DNA from: Pseudomonas chlororaphis subsp. aurantiaca
GTDB lineage: Bacteria; Pseudomonadota; Gammaproteobacteria; Pseudomonadales; Pseudomonadaceae
Direction: 5' to 3'
Length of the DNA: 64,000 nucleotides
Assembly (NCBI RefSeq): GCF_013466605.1
Contig: NZ_CP059162.1
Span: 4,154,001-4,218,000, forward strand
Shown here: positions 17,749-26,512 of the stretch, one piece after another
Numbering within the stretch: the stretch's first letter is position 1
How the letters are laid out: each line of letters begins with the position of its first letter
Notes under the pieces: generated by a model
Seen by the model: only the letters and a program-made list of their open reading frames with translations
Databases searched by the model: none
Told to the model about the DNA's origin: nothing
Made by a program: the position numbers and the translations under genes

Positions 17749-17792
17749 GCGCCGCTTTTGTAATACCCTCACTTTGCACAGGAGACCCACCC

Positions 17793-18299
17793 ATGATCCT
17801 CACGCTTTCGTCCGCCCTCGACGGGCTGCAACGCCAGCTCAATCGCCTGTCCCCCTGGGTCGCGCTCCTCAGCCTGCGCCTGTTGCTGGCCTGGGAGTTC
17901 TTCGAATCGGGCCTGGAAAAATGGCAGGGTGAAAACTGGTTCCAGCAGATCCAGTCCGCCTTCCCGTTTCCCTTCGACCAGCTGCCGGCGCGCCTGAACT
18001 GGCAGCTGTCGATGTGGGCCGAGCTGCTGTGCGCCCTGGCGCTGCTGCTGGGCCTGGGCACCCGCTTCGCCGCGCTGGTGCTGATTGTGGTCACGCTGGT
18101 TGCCACCGCCGCCGTGCACTGGCCGGCGGACTGGTCGAGCCTGAGCGAGCTGGCCCAGGGTTACGCCATCAGCAACAAGGGCCACGGCAACTTCAAACTG
18201 CCGGTGATCTACCTGGCGGCGCTGCTGCCGTTGCTGTTCCAGGGCCCGGGCAAGCTCAGCCTGGATACATTGATCGGGCGCCTGCGCCACGGGCGCTGA
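17793..18299 (+). CDS. DoxX family membrane protein (bufferin-operon HvfD/BufD type)
   Basis: The 168-residue protein has four hydrophobic helices and the DoxX pattern ([16 protein letters not shown]..., then [12 protein letters not shown]). ACAGGAGA precedes the ATG. DoxX proteins are frequently the fourth gene of hvf/buf operons. Here it is convergent with hvfABC rather than downstream of hvfC, separated by a terminator and a REP element. A role in membrane redox during copper-peptide biosynthesis is proposed in the literature but unproven. Confidence 0.85.
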   Translation: MILTLSSALDGLQRQLNRLSPWVALLSLRLLLAWEFFESGLEKWQGENWFQQIQSAFPFPFDQLPARLNWQLSMWAELLCALALLLGLGTRFAALVLIVVTLVATAAVHWPADWSSLSELAQGYAISNKGHGNFKLPVIYLAALLPLLFQGPGKLSLDTLIGRLRHGR

Positions 18300-18314
18300 T
18301 GCCTCGAGGCAAAA

Positions 18315-18340
18315 AAAGCCGCAGCTTGAGCTGCGGCTTT
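18315..18340. terminator. Bidirectional rho-independent terminator
   Basis: AAAGCCGCAGCT and AGCTGCGGCTTT form a perfect 12-bp stem with a 2-nt centre, with an A-run upstream and T-rich sequence downstream. It lies between convergent doxX and hvfC. Confidence 0.85.
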
Positions 18341-18380
18341 GGTGTTTATGTGGGGTGGAAGTTCGATAACAGGCGCATCT

Positions 18381-18452
18381 CCCTGTAGCCGCTGGCGCAG
18401 CCTGCGATCGGCGGCGCAGCCGGGCGCAGGCTGCGCCAGCGGCTACACAGGG
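18381..18452. repeat. REP inverted repeat that includes the hvfC stop codon
   Basis: CCCTGTAGCCGCTGGCGCAG at 18381 is inverted as CTGCGCCAGCGGCTACACAGGG ending at 18452, giving an almost perfect stem of about 27 bp. The TAG stop of hvfC (18443-18445) and its last codons lie inside the right arm. Confidence 0.85.
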
Positions 18453-19204
18453 CCGATAACGCCTTGGTCGTGCAGCTGTCGCAACAGGCTCTGGCCATTG
18501 GCGAGAAAGGCCTCGAGGTCGTCGATACCCGCCTCCCGGGCCAGGCCTTGCAACTGGTCGCGACCGTGGAGTTGGGGAAAGGCCTCGATACGCTCCAGCA
18601 GGCGCCAGGCCAGCGGGCTGAGTTCGGAGAAGTGCACCCGGTAGTCGACATCGCGGCGGATCAGCAGCAAGGTCGGTGCAGCCCCGGGCTCGCTGGGACG
18701 CCGGGCCGGGCCCAGGCGCTGCACCGGCCAGGCGTAGGCCAGCGGCCAGGCCAGGGGCGACAGGCGCAAGGGCTGGGTCAGCAGCCGCTCCGGGTCACTG
18801 GCCGGCAGCGGTTCGGACTCGGCCTGTTGCAGGGCCATTTCGATCCACTCGTAATGGCTCAGCTCGAGCATAAAGGCCGGCCAGCTGGCGTCCTGCAAAG
18901 CGGCGGGCGCGGAAGCCATCCAGGCCACGAACTCGCCGGCGATCTCGCCGAACTTCGGCGTGGCGCAACGGTGCTCGCGCAGGAACACCCGCAGCAGCCG
19001 GCGCCAGTCCGCCTCGCCGAGTATCGAGCGCAACACCGGGAAGGTATTGCCGAGCAACGACAGCAGGTTGTCGAACACCAGCTCGCGGTAAATCTCCACC
19101 CGCGCGCGGTCCATCCCGGCGGGCGGCGCGCGGTGCTCGGGGTCGCGCAGGTAGGCGGTCAGGGCCTGTTGCTGAGTGTCGAGGGCAATCAGCGGCTTAT
19201 CCAT
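18443..19204 (-). CDS. hvfC: DUF2063 protein, partner of the DUF692 RiPP enzyme (HvfC/BufC)
   Basis: The 253-residue protein has the DUF2063 N-terminal domain ([17 protein letters not shown]..., [20 protein letters not shown], residues ~6-95). In HvfBC, BufBC and related MbnBC/TglHI systems this type of protein binds the precursor and forms the catalytic heterodimer with the DUF692 oxygenase. The ATG at 19204 overlaps the hvfB end by 8 nt, so they are translationally coupled; the longer frame to 19387 is a shadow. The C-terminus reads into a REP repeat. Confidence 0.88.
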   Translation of the reverse strand: MDKPLIALDTQQQALTAYLRDPEHRAPPAGMDRARVEIYRELVFDNLLSLLGNTFPVLRSILGEADWRRLLRVFLREHRCATPKFGEIAGEFVAWMASAPAALQDASWPAFMLELSHYEWIEMALQQAESEPLPASDPERLLTQPLRLSPLAWPLAYAWPVQRLGPARRPSEPGAAPTLLLIRRDVDYRVHFSELSPLAWRLLERIEAFPQLHGRDQLQGLAREAGIDDLEAFLANGQSLLRQLHDQGVIGPV

Positions 19205-20093
19205 GGGCCAGCCTCCCCTGTGCCTGACAGGCATCGGCCTGCAACCGGCGGATGCTGTCCAGCTCGCCCAGCAGTTCGGCGAATGGCGGGAAGTTGAAGT
19301 CCCGCTCCAGCAGGGTCGGCTGCACGCCAAACAGCTGGTAGGCGCGCGCCAGCAAGTCCCAGATCGCCGCTTTGACCGGCGCGCCATGGGTGTCGATCTT
19401 CAGGCTGTCGGACTGGTCGTAGTGCCCGGCCACATGCATCGCCACCACCCGCTCCGGCGGCAGGCCGGCGAGAAAGGCCTGGGGCTCGAAGCCGTGGTTC
19501 ACCGAGTTGACGTAGAGGTTGTTGACGTCCAGCAACAGCTCGCAATCGGCTTCGGCCAGCACCGCGTTGGTGAAGGCCAGCTCGTCCATGTCCTGGCGTG
19601 GCGCGGCGTAGTACGAGACGTTCTCCACCGCCAGGCGCCGGCCCAGCACATCCTGGGCCTGGCGGATGCGCGCCGCGACATGGCGCACCGCCTCTTCGGT
19701 GAACGGCAGCGGCAACAGGTCGTAGAGGTGCCCGTCGTCGCCGCAGTAGCTCAGGTGTTCGCTGTACAGCGGCACCTTAAAGCGCTCGAGGAACTGCCGC
19801 ACTTCCCGCAGGAACCCCAGGTCCAGCGGCGCCGGGCCGCCGAGGGACAACGACAGCCCGTGGCAGCTCAACGGGTAACGTTCGGCCAGGGCGCGCAACG
19901 CAGCGCCATGGGCACCGCCGATGCCGATCCAGTTTTCCGGCGCCAGCTCCAGAAAATCAAAAGCGCCCGCAGGCGCCGTATTCAATGCGTCGAGCAAGGC
20001 TCGACGCAAGCCAAGCCCCACGGCTGCCGAAACGGGCGGCCGCGGGGCCTGGGCGGTTGATGGGATGTTGCAGGGTGGTATTGAGGGAGGCAT
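19197..20093 (-). CDS. hvfB: DUF692 multinuclear iron oxygenase for RiPP maturation (HvfB/BufB)
   Basis: The 298-residue TIM-barrel protein has the DUF692 metal-binding blocks [44 protein letters not shown] and DTHG. Family members (MbnB, TglH, HvfB/BufB) use an iron cluster and O2 to convert precursor cysteines to oxazolone/thioamide, 5-thiooxazole or related products. GGAG precedes the ATG at 20093. It lies 64 nt after hvfA and overlaps hvfC. The Cys-containing EGKCG motifs of HvfA are its expected substrates. Confidence 0.92.
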   Translation of the reverse strand: MPPSIPPCNIPSTAQAPRPPVSAAVGLGLRRALLDALNTAPAGAFDFLELAPENWIGIGGAHGAALRALAERYPLSCHGLSLSLGGPAPLDLGFLREVRQFLERFKVPLYSEHLSYCGDDGHLYDLLPLPFTEEAVRHVAARIRQAQDVLGRRLAVENVSYYAAPRQDMDELAFTNAVLAEADCELLLDVNNLYVNSVNHGFEPQAFLAGLPPERVVAMHVAGHYDQSDSLKIDTHGAPVKAAIWDLLARAYQLFGVQPTLLERDFNFPPFAELLGELDSIRRLQADACQAQGRLAHG

Positions 20094-20157
20094 GGTCCGT
20101 CTCCTGGTTGCCCCGGAAAAAAACGGGGGGCACCTGAGTGCCCCCCGCCACCGTCGA

Positions 20158-20544
20158 TCAGGACTCGATCGCCGCACCGCATTTGCCTTCGCCACACTTG
20201 CCTTCGGCCGAACCGGCCTTGGCCGCCAGGTACTGCTTGGCTTCGCTCAGGCTGATGGCGCCATCGTGGTTGGCGTCGATCTTGTCGAACTCGGCGGCGC
20301 GCTCGGGGGCGGCGGCGATGAACTCCTCGCGGGACACCTTGCCGTCGTGGTTAGTGTCGGTCTTGGCGAACTTGTCTTCGCCGCACTTGCCTTCGGTGGA
20401 GGTCTTGACCCCGTCGGCCGCGGCCAGGGTATAGCCCTGGGACAGCTCGGTCATGCTCAGTGCCGAAGCGGCGGTGGACAGTCCCAGGCCGCCGACCAGT
20501 GCCAGGCCGAGCGCGACGTTGGAAACGTTGGAGAGTTTGAACAT
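20158..20544 (-). CDS. hvfA: EF-hand-containing bufferin/HvfA-type copper RiPP precursor
   Basis: The 128-residue protein has a signal peptide (residues ~1-29, ending in AASA) and three EGKCG motifs at 51-55, 114-118 and 119-123 (Cys54, Cys117, Cys122). Between the first and the last two motifs lie two canonical EF-hand loops, [12 protein letters not shown] (63-74) and [12 protein letters not shown] (90-101). EGKCG is the known modification motif of HvfA/bufferins, where cysteine is modified and binds copper in the periplasm. The EF-hands are an extra feature and suggest Ca2+ binding. Directly upstream of the DUF692 and DUF2063 genes. Confidence 0.88.
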   Translation of the reverse strand: MFKLSNVSNVALGLALVGGLGLSTAASALSMTELSQGYTLAAADGVKTSTEGKCGEDKFAKTDTNHDGKVSREEFIAAAPERAAEFDKIDANHDGAISLSEAKQYLAAKAGSAEGKCGEGKCGAAIES

Positions 20545-20677
20545 GCTGATACCCCTTCGATGGATTGATTAACGGGTCCCGCCACCGACACCGAGAAGCT
20601 CGGTGCTGGCGGGTGGACGTAGTTAATCCTCGGGGTGTATCCGGGTTGTGTGCGCAACCGGCGCCAGGATAAGCAGG

Positions 20678-20712
20678 TGTATCGGCACCGGGCCGATACA
20701 CACTCCGATACA
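20678..20712. promoter_or_regulatory. GATACA repeats / inverted repeat upstream of hvfA
   Basis: TGTATCGGC (20678) and GCCGATACA (20692-20700) form a perfect 9-bp inverted repeat with a 5-nt centre, followed by a further GATACA at 20707. On the hvfA strand this reads as tandem TGTATC elements 134-169 nt before the start codon. They share the GATACA core with the two-component promoter at 14737. Confidence 0.5.
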
Positions 20713-20746
20713 AGGCCGTCGGCCAGCCGGCCTGCTGAACGCGGGC

Positions 20747-21679
20747 TCAACTGGCCGGATTGCACTGCGGGATGTCCTGCAGCGAACGGTAGACCGGCAG
20801 GCCCAGGCGCTCGCCCATCGCGACCAGGGCATCGGCACTGGCGCAGGCGCCGCCGATGCGCAACAACGCGTCGCAACGCTGCAACTGCTGTTGCGCACGC
20901 TCCTGGAACCGGGCGCCTGGCTCGCCGGCAGCGCTCGAGTCCGCCGCCGCCAAGCCCAGCCACTGGCCGAACACGGGGCTGTGCCCGGCCTCGAACAGCC
21001 GCGCGGCACAGTCATCCAGGCTGGCGACCTGCCGCGCCAGCGCCGCTGGATCTTCTGCCCCCGAGTACCGGGGCGCGGCCACCAGGATCGTCAGGTGGCG
21101 CGACGGCATCAGGCGCAGCTCCAGGTATTGCAGGAGCATGATGGTCTTGCCGTCGACGATCTCGCCGCTGCGCACCATATCCAGCGCCTGCTGGTAACCC
21201 AGCTCCAGCACCTCGATGTCCTCGCCCTCTTCTTCCAGGCCGCCACCGTCGCCGATGCGGTCGTCGGGGGAATACTCGCCGATGAAAAAGTGGATGCGCT
21301 CGGTGACCGAGCCTGGGCTCATGAAGGCTTCATAGACCTTCTCCACCGCGCCGACGCGGTAGCCGGTTTCCTCCTCGGCTTCCAGGCGGATGCGTGCTTC
21401 CGGGCTGGCATTGTCCAGCAGGCCGGCGGCGGTCTCGATCAGGTAGCCGCTGTGATCGTTGACGTAGGTCGGCATGCGGAACTGGCGGATCAGCAGCACC
21501 GTGCGCCGCTCGCGGTTGTACAGCAGGATGGTCGCGCCATTGCCGCGGTCGTAGACCTCGCGGGTCTGCGCCTGCCAGCTGCCGTCGCGGCGTTGCAGGT
21601 CGAAGCTGTATTTCTTCAGCAGGTACCAGTTGTCGGAGAGCATCTCCTCGGCGGTGATGCGCACGGGTGCGGCTTGCAT
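20747..21679 (-). CDS. NUDIX hydrolase (NudK/TrgB-like) fused to DUF4406 domain
   Basis: In this 310-residue protein, residues ~1-195 are a NUDIX domain with the box around [22 protein letters not shown] (G-x5-E-x-EE pattern), similar to GDP-mannose/ADP-ribose pyrophosphatases. Residues ~200-310 begin [12 protein letters not shown] and resemble DUF4406, a nucleoside 2-deoxyribosyltransferase-like fold. The start MQAAPVR at 21679 replaces a longer frame. The pairing suggests processing of a nucleotide-sugar or ADP-ribose-type compound. Substrate unknown. Confidence 0.8.
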   Translation of the reverse strand: MQAAPVRITAEEMLSDNWYLLKKYSFDLQRRDGSWQAQTREVYDRGNGATILLYNRERRTVLLIRQFRMPTYVNDHSGYLIETAAGLLDNASPEARIRLEAEEETGYRVGAVEKVYEAFMSPGSVTERIHFFIGEYSPDDRIGDGGGLEEEGEDIEVLELGYQQALDMVRSGEIVDGKTIMLLQYLELRLMPSRHLTILVAAPRYSGAEDPAALARQVASLDDCAARLFEAGHSPVFGQWLGLAAADSSAAGEPGARFQERAQQQLQRCDALLRIGGACASADALVAMGERLGLPVYRSLQDIPQCNPAS

Positions 21680-21802
21680 GGTCTTCCCCCTTGGCAATTG
21701 GGCGACATTCAACACGAGTGATGCGCCGGATGTCGATCCCGGCCCAAGCCGACCTTTGACAGGCGCCGGCCTGAATGTGCGAACGACCCGGGCAGAAACG
21801 AC

Positions 21803-21826
21803 AACGCCCCTCAGGAGAGGGGCGTT
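21803..21826 (-). terminator. Hairpin terminator after fabV
   Basis: AACGCCCCTC and GAGGGGCGTT form a 10-bp stem with a 4-nt loop, 23 nt after the fabV stop on the minus strand. The following minus-strand sequence has only a short T-run (GTCGTTT), so strength is uncertain. Confidence 0.6.
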
Positions 21827-21848
21827 GGCGATGACGCAGTAAGCTCGC

Positions 21849-23045
21849 TTACACCTGGATCAGGTTGGCGATCTTCACGTCCGGATCGACATCGGCTTCG
21901 TAGTCGACGCCGTCGATCTCGAAGCCGAACAGGCGCAGGAATTCCTGCTTGTAGCCGGCGAAGTCGGTCATCTGGTAGAGGTTTTCGCTGGTGACTTCAT
22001 CCCACAGCTGCTTCACCCGGTCCTGGACGGCAGGTTCCAGTTCCTTGTAGTCGGCACGCAGGCGGCCTTCCTGGTCGATGATCGGGTTCGGGTTGTACAG
22101 GCTGTCCTTGTACAGACCGTAGACCTGCTCGATGCAACCTTCGTGACTGCCCTGCTCTTTCATGACCTTGAACAACAGCGACAGGTACAGCGGCATGATC
22201 GGGATCGCCGAGCTGGCCTGGGTCACCACGGCCTTGAGCACCGATACCCGCGCGTCGCCGCCCAGGTCCGACAGTTCCTTGCGGATGCCGATGACTTTCT
22301 GGTCCAGGTCCTTCTTGGCTTCGCCGATGGAACCGTTCCAGTAGATGTCGTGGGTCAGCTTCTCGCCCAGGTAGGTGAAGGCGGTGGTTTTCGCGCCTTC
22401 GGCCAGTACACCGGCTTCGTGCAGCGCGTCGATCCACATCTGCCAGTCTTCGCCGCCCATCACCGCTACGGTGCCATCGATTTCTTCCTGGGTGGCTGGC
22501 TGCAGGGTGGTTTCTTTAACGATTTCCTTGTCGGTGTCGACACCGCGCAGGGTCACCGATTTGCCCAGCGGCTTGAGGGTCGAGCTCAGGACTTCGCCGG
22601 TTTTCGGGTGGGTGCGACGCGGAGCGGCCAGGCTGTAGACCACCAGGTCGATCTTGCCCAGGTCGCGCTTGATGGTTTCGATGGTCTGGCGCTTCACTTC
22701 GTCGGAGAAGGCGTCGCCGTTGATGCTCTTGGCGTACAGGCCTTTTTCTTCGGCGAACTTGTGGAAGGCCGCGGTGTTGTACCAGCCGGCGGTGCCGAGC
22801 TTGCCGTCAACGCTGCCGCGCTCGAAGAACACACCCAGGGTGTTGGCGCCGCAACCGAAGGCGGCGGTGATACGTGCGGCCAGGCCGTAGCCGGTGGAAG
22901 CGCCGAGCACCAGTACGTTCTTTGGCCCAGCGTCGATGGTGCCTTGTTCGGTGACGTAGTCGATCTGTTGCTTGACGTTGGCTTCGCAACCGACCGGGTG
23001 GGTCGTCACACAGATAAAGCCGCGAACGCGGGGTTTGATGACCAT
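21849..23045 (-). CDS. fabV: Enoyl-ACP reductase FabV
   Basis: The 398-residue protein begins [20 protein letters not shown], the diagnostic FabV N-terminus, with an SDR-like NAD-binding loop [13 protein letters not shown] near residue 50 and the active-site YxxxxxxxK region. It reduces enoyl-ACP in the last step of each fatty-acid elongation cycle using NADH. FabV is naturally resistant to triclosan. The ATG at 23045 has GGGAG 7 nt upstream. Transcribed alone, with a hairpin downstream. Confidence 0.96.
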   Translation of the reverse strand: MVIKPRVRGFICVTTHPVGCEANVKQQIDYVTEQGTIDAGPKNVLVLGASTGYGLAARITAAFGCGANTLGVFFERGSVDGKLGTAGWYNTAAFHKFAEEKGLYAKSINGDAFSDEVKRQTIETIKRDLGKIDLVVYSLAAPRRTHPKTGEVLSSTLKPLGKSVTLRGVDTDKEIVKETTLQPATQEEIDGTVAVMGGEDWQMWIDALHEAGVLAEGAKTTAFTYLGEKLTHDIYWNGSIGEAKKDLDQKVIGIRKELSDLGGDARVSVLKAVVTQASSAIPIMPLYLSLLFKVMKEQGSHEGCIEQVYGLYKDSLYNPNPIIDQEGRLRADYKELEPAVQDRVKQLWDEVTSENLYQMTDFAGYKQEFLRLFGFEIDGVDYEADVDPDVKIANLIQV

Positions 23046-23254
23046 ACACAATCTCCCAATTTCAATATGCCAAGAGCCAATACGGGCTGCAGCAGCGTCA
23101 CTTGTTCAAGTCGTAGACGCTCGGAACGTCCTCGCGTCACGCCTTGGGTTTTCAATGAGTGCAGATTTGCCCGCCAGCATAAGTTCATTCCGGGGTTTGG
23201 GCCAGAAAACGCTGAGATTGCTCCATGGCCTGTACGGCGTGGGAAAAGCTGCGG

Positions 23255-24544
23255 TCATTTGTTCAAACGGTGGGCATCGTAGGCATCCAGGGCCTGATAG
23301 GCGGTGTAGGTCGCCTGCGCCGCGACCAGGCCGGCGAGACCAAAGGTGGGCACCAGGCCGAACCGGCCAAAGCCCTGGGGAATGGGGATGGCCTTGGCGA
23401 TGGCATCCGCCAGCACCTCCCCCGCCACCGTGGTCGGGGCCATGCCGTGACCGCCGAACCCCACGGCATGCCACACGCCGTTGTCGTCCCGGCCGATCTG
23501 CGCCATCTGCTGGCGGCCGTAGCTCATCAGCCCGCCCCAGGCATACTCGATCTCCACATCGGCCAGTTGCGGGTAGACCGTGACCAGGTCGGCTTTGAGC
23601 AAGCCGGCGATCGCCTGCGGGCCACGGTTGAGGATGGAAATGCGTCCGCCCCAGAGGATCCGGCTGTCCGCCAGCGGGCGGTAGTAGTCGAAGGCAAAGC
23701 GGGTGTCGTAAATGGCCGACTCGCAGTTGATCGAATCCTTCAGCGCCTCGCCCAGGGGCTCGGTCGCCACCACATAGGTGGCAATCGGCAGCGTCGCCCG
23801 CTCCACCGGGCGATACAGCCCGCGGGCATACCCACCCGCGGCGAACACCACCTGCTCGGCGAGCACCTCGCCGCCCGCGGTCTTGACCAGGTACTTGCCG
23901 CCCTGCCGCTCGATCGCCAGGGCCACGGAGTGTTCGTGGATATCGATGCCGTAGCCAGCGACAGCCGCGGCCACGCCATACACATACTTGAGCGGGTGGA
24001 AGTGAAAGGCGTTGCTCTCGAACAAGGCGCCAAAGTAGCGCTCGGTCTTGAGCTTTTCCCGCAACTCGCCCGGCGGCACGTACTGCCAGTCGACGCCATA
24101 GGCCTCCTTCATCAACTGCCGGGGTTTTTCCAGGCGCGCCGGGTCGTTGAACCAGTTGGCCAGCAGCACGCCCCTGTCGGTCAGGTCGCACTGGATGCCG
24201 TATTGCCGGACGCGCTGGCGAATCAGGTCGACCGCATCGATGGTCAGCCGGTAGAGCCGCCGCGCTTCCTCGCGGCCCAGGGTCTTGAGCAACTCGGCAT
24301 TGCCCAGGCAGTAGCCGCCGAACACAAAACCGCCGTTGCGCCCCGAAGCGCCGTGCCCCACGGTGTGCGACTCGAGGACCACCACGTCGGTCACCCCGCG
24401 CTCGGCCAAACCCAGCGCCGTGCAAAGCCCGGCCAGCCCGCCGCCCAGAATGCACACCCGGGTCTCCACCCGGCCGTCGAGCGCCGGATAGGCGGTCCTC
24501 TGGACCGTGGCTTCGTAATAACTTTCGAGAAAATCCTGACTCAT
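23255..24544 (-). CDS. FAD-dependent DAO-type oxidase (gamma-glutamylputrescine oxidase-like)
   Basis: The 429-residue protein has the FAD-binding GGGLAGL motif (CILGGGLAGLCTALGLAE, ~residue 32), the second FAD block SGRNGGFVFGG, and a C-terminal FGGHGMAPT region typical of DadA/PuuB-like amine or amino-acid oxidases. The ATG at 24544 overlaps the stop of the permease gene, so the two are one unit. The best guess is oxidation of an amine or amino acid imported by the adjacent permease. Exact substrate unproven. Confidence 0.82.
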   Translation of the reverse strand: MSQDFLESYYEATVQRTAYPALDGRVETRVCILGGGLAGLCTALGLAERGVTDVVVLESHTVGHGASGRNGGFVFGGYCLGNAELLKTLGREEARRLYRLTIDAVDLIRQRVRQYGIQCDLTDRGVLLANWFNDPARLEKPRQLMKEAYGVDWQYVPPGELREKLKTERYFGALFESNAFHFHPLKYVYGVAAAVAGYGIDIHEHSVALAIERQGGKYLVKTAGGEVLAEQVVFAAGGYARGLYRPVERATLPIATYVVATEPLGEALKDSINCESAIYDTRFAFDYYRPLADSRILWGGRISILNRGPQAIAGLLKADLVTVYPQLADVEIEYAWGGLMSYGRQQMAQIGRDDNGVWHAVGFGGHGMAPTTVAGEVLADAIAKAIPIPQGFGRFGLVPTFGLAGLVAAQATYTAYQALDAYDAHRLNK

Positions 24545-26133
24545 CACTTGGCTCCGACCTGGGTCATTCGCACAGGAAGCCCCACATCCTCATTCATCGC
24601 CGATTCCCCTGGCAGGTAACGTTCGGACTTGCTGCGAATCATTGAAAAACTCATGTCATCGAACCGGACGAACCTGGACCCACTGACGACTTTGTGCGCC
24701 AGCCAGATCACCAGGAACAGCACCAGGCCAATGTAGGTGGCGGTCAGCCCGGCCCAATCGATCGAGTCGCCGAGCAGGGCTTGATAGTTCTGCCCCAGGG
24801 TGACGAACAGGCACAGGACAAAGGCGAAAATCGGCCCGAACGGAAAGAACCGCGACACATAGGGCAGATTGCCCAGGTCGTTGCCCTGGCGCACATAGCC
24901 GCGGCGAAACCGGTAGTGGCTGACCGCAATGCCCAACCAGGCGATAAAACCGAGCATGCCCGAGGTGTTGAGCAGCCAGTTATAGATCTGCCCCGGGCTG
25001 AAAATGAAGGTCAGGAAGCACAGGGCCGCCACCGTGGCGGTGGCCAGCAGCGCCCATCGCGGGGTGCCGGATGCGCTCAAACGGGCGAAGATCGCCGGCG
25101 CCTTGCCTTCCAGGGCCAGGCTGTAGAGCATCCGCGAGGAGGCATACATGCCGGAGTTCCCGGCGGACAGCACCGACGTCAGGATCACCGCGTTCATCAC
25201 CGCGGCCGCGCCGAGCATGTCGGCCCGCTCGAAGATCAGGGTAAAGGGGCTGACCCGGATATCGGACACCCCATTGCGCAATAGGCTGGGGTCATTGTAG
25301 GGAATCAACAGGCCGATGATCAGGATGGTCAGCACGTAGAACAGCAGGATCCGCCAGAAGATCTGCCGCACCGCGCGCGGCACGTTTTTCCCGGGGTCCC
25401 GGGTCTCACCGGCGGCGATACCGACGAACTCGGTGCCCTGGAACGAAAACCCCACGATCATCGCCACCCCGACCAGGGCCCCCAGGCCGCCGACAACGGG
25501 CGCATCGCCAATCAACCAGAGCCTGGGGCCGGCATTTTCGCCGCCGCTGAGAATGCCGAACAGCATCAGAATGCCCACCGTGATAAACAGCAGGATAGTG
25601 ATGACTTTAATCAGGGCGAACCAATATTCGGACTCACCGAACAGGCGCACCGAAGCCATATTGAGCGCGGTGATGATCAATAGAAAACCCGCACTCCAGA
25701 TATACCCCGGCACATCCGGAAACCAATAAGCCATGATGATCTGCGCAGCCACCAAGTCGACCGCAATGGTCACCGCCCAGGCATACCAGTAGTTCCAGCC
25801 CAGTGCGAAGCCGAAACTTTCATCGACATACTTGGAAGCATAAGTCGAGAACGAACCGGTGACCGGCATGCAGGACGCCAGTTCACCGAGGCTGGTCATC
25901 AGAAAGAACACCATGGCGCCGATGACCACAAAGGCCAGCAGCGCTCCACCCGGCCCAGACTGGGCAATGGTCGAGCCCGAGGCAACGAACAGCCCGGTGC
26001 CGATGCTGCCGCCAATGGCGATCATGCTCAGGTGCCGGGGCGTGAGGGTTCGTTTCAGTCCGCCGGTGGTTTTCTCGCTGTGAAAATCGCCGGTCATGTC
26101 GCACGCACCCGGCACTTTTGTGGAGTCTGTCAT
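24544..26133 (-). CDS. APC-family amino-acid permease (LysP/AAT type)
   Basis: The 529-residue protein has 12 hydrophobic helices. LKRTLTPRHLSMIAIGGSIG near residue 26 and SGPGGALLAFVV are the AAT-family N-terminal signature, most like lysine-type permeases. AAAAGGTGATCC lies before the ATG at 26133, with MTGDFHSEK as an alternative start at 26097. The gene is directly coupled to the FAD oxidase, suggesting uptake and oxidation of the same compound. Confidence 0.88.
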   Translation of the reverse strand: MTDSTKVPGACDMTGDFHSEKTTGGLKRTLTPRHLSMIAIGGSIGTGLFVASGSTIAQSGPGGALLAFVVIGAMVFFLMTSLGELASCMPVTGSFSTYASKYVDESFGFALGWNYWYAWAVTIAVDLVAAQIIMAYWFPDVPGYIWSAGFLLIITALNMASVRLFGESEYWFALIKVITILLFITVGILMLFGILSGGENAGPRLWLIGDAPVVGGLGALVGVAMIVGFSFQGTEFVGIAAGETRDPGKNVPRAVRQIFWRILLFYVLTILIIGLLIPYNDPSLLRNGVSDIRVSPFTLIFERADMLGAAAVMNAVILTSVLSAGNSGMYASSRMLYSLALEGKAPAIFARLSASGTPRWALLATATVAALCFLTFIFSPGQIYNWLLNTSGMLGFIAWLGIAVSHYRFRRGYVRQGNDLGNLPYVSRFFPFGPIFAFVLCLFVTLGQNYQALLGDSIDWAGLTATYIGLVLFLVIWLAHKVVSGSRFVRFDDMSFSMIRSKSERYLPGESAMNEDVGLPVRMTQVGAK

Positions 26134-26512
26134 GGATCACCTTTTTATTATATTTAAGCCACCGATGAGTTGACTCACGCGGTATGGCAGTGTCCCTGGA
26201 TTGTTTTCCTTCCCCACTAAAGCCCACAAAAATACCGCTGACAAATGATTTTCCAGCATCACATCAGTCGCTCAGGGAATACGCCTGCGGTTAAAAGTTT
26301 TAAAAAATCGACACACTAGCAAAGTGCTATCCGCCCACAGACCATAACTAAAACCCTGTCAGGATTAGTTGGTTTTCACGGAGAAAAATAGAAGTTTCCT
26401 ACACGCTAATAACTTTAACTAAAGAAAATACTCTTCAAATAGCCAAGCGCGTTCCTGGCGCCGGGCAGGCCTTGATCTTTGACGAAGGTGCAGGCCCGAA
26501 TCGCCTCGCCAG
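26134..26512. other. AT-rich intergenic region, promoter for permease operon
   Basis: These 379 bases are markedly AT-richer than their surroundings and contain no supported ORF. They should hold the promoter of the permease-oxidase operon and the 3' end signal of the GGDEF/EAL gene, but I could not define a specific operator or strong terminator. Confidence 0.5.
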
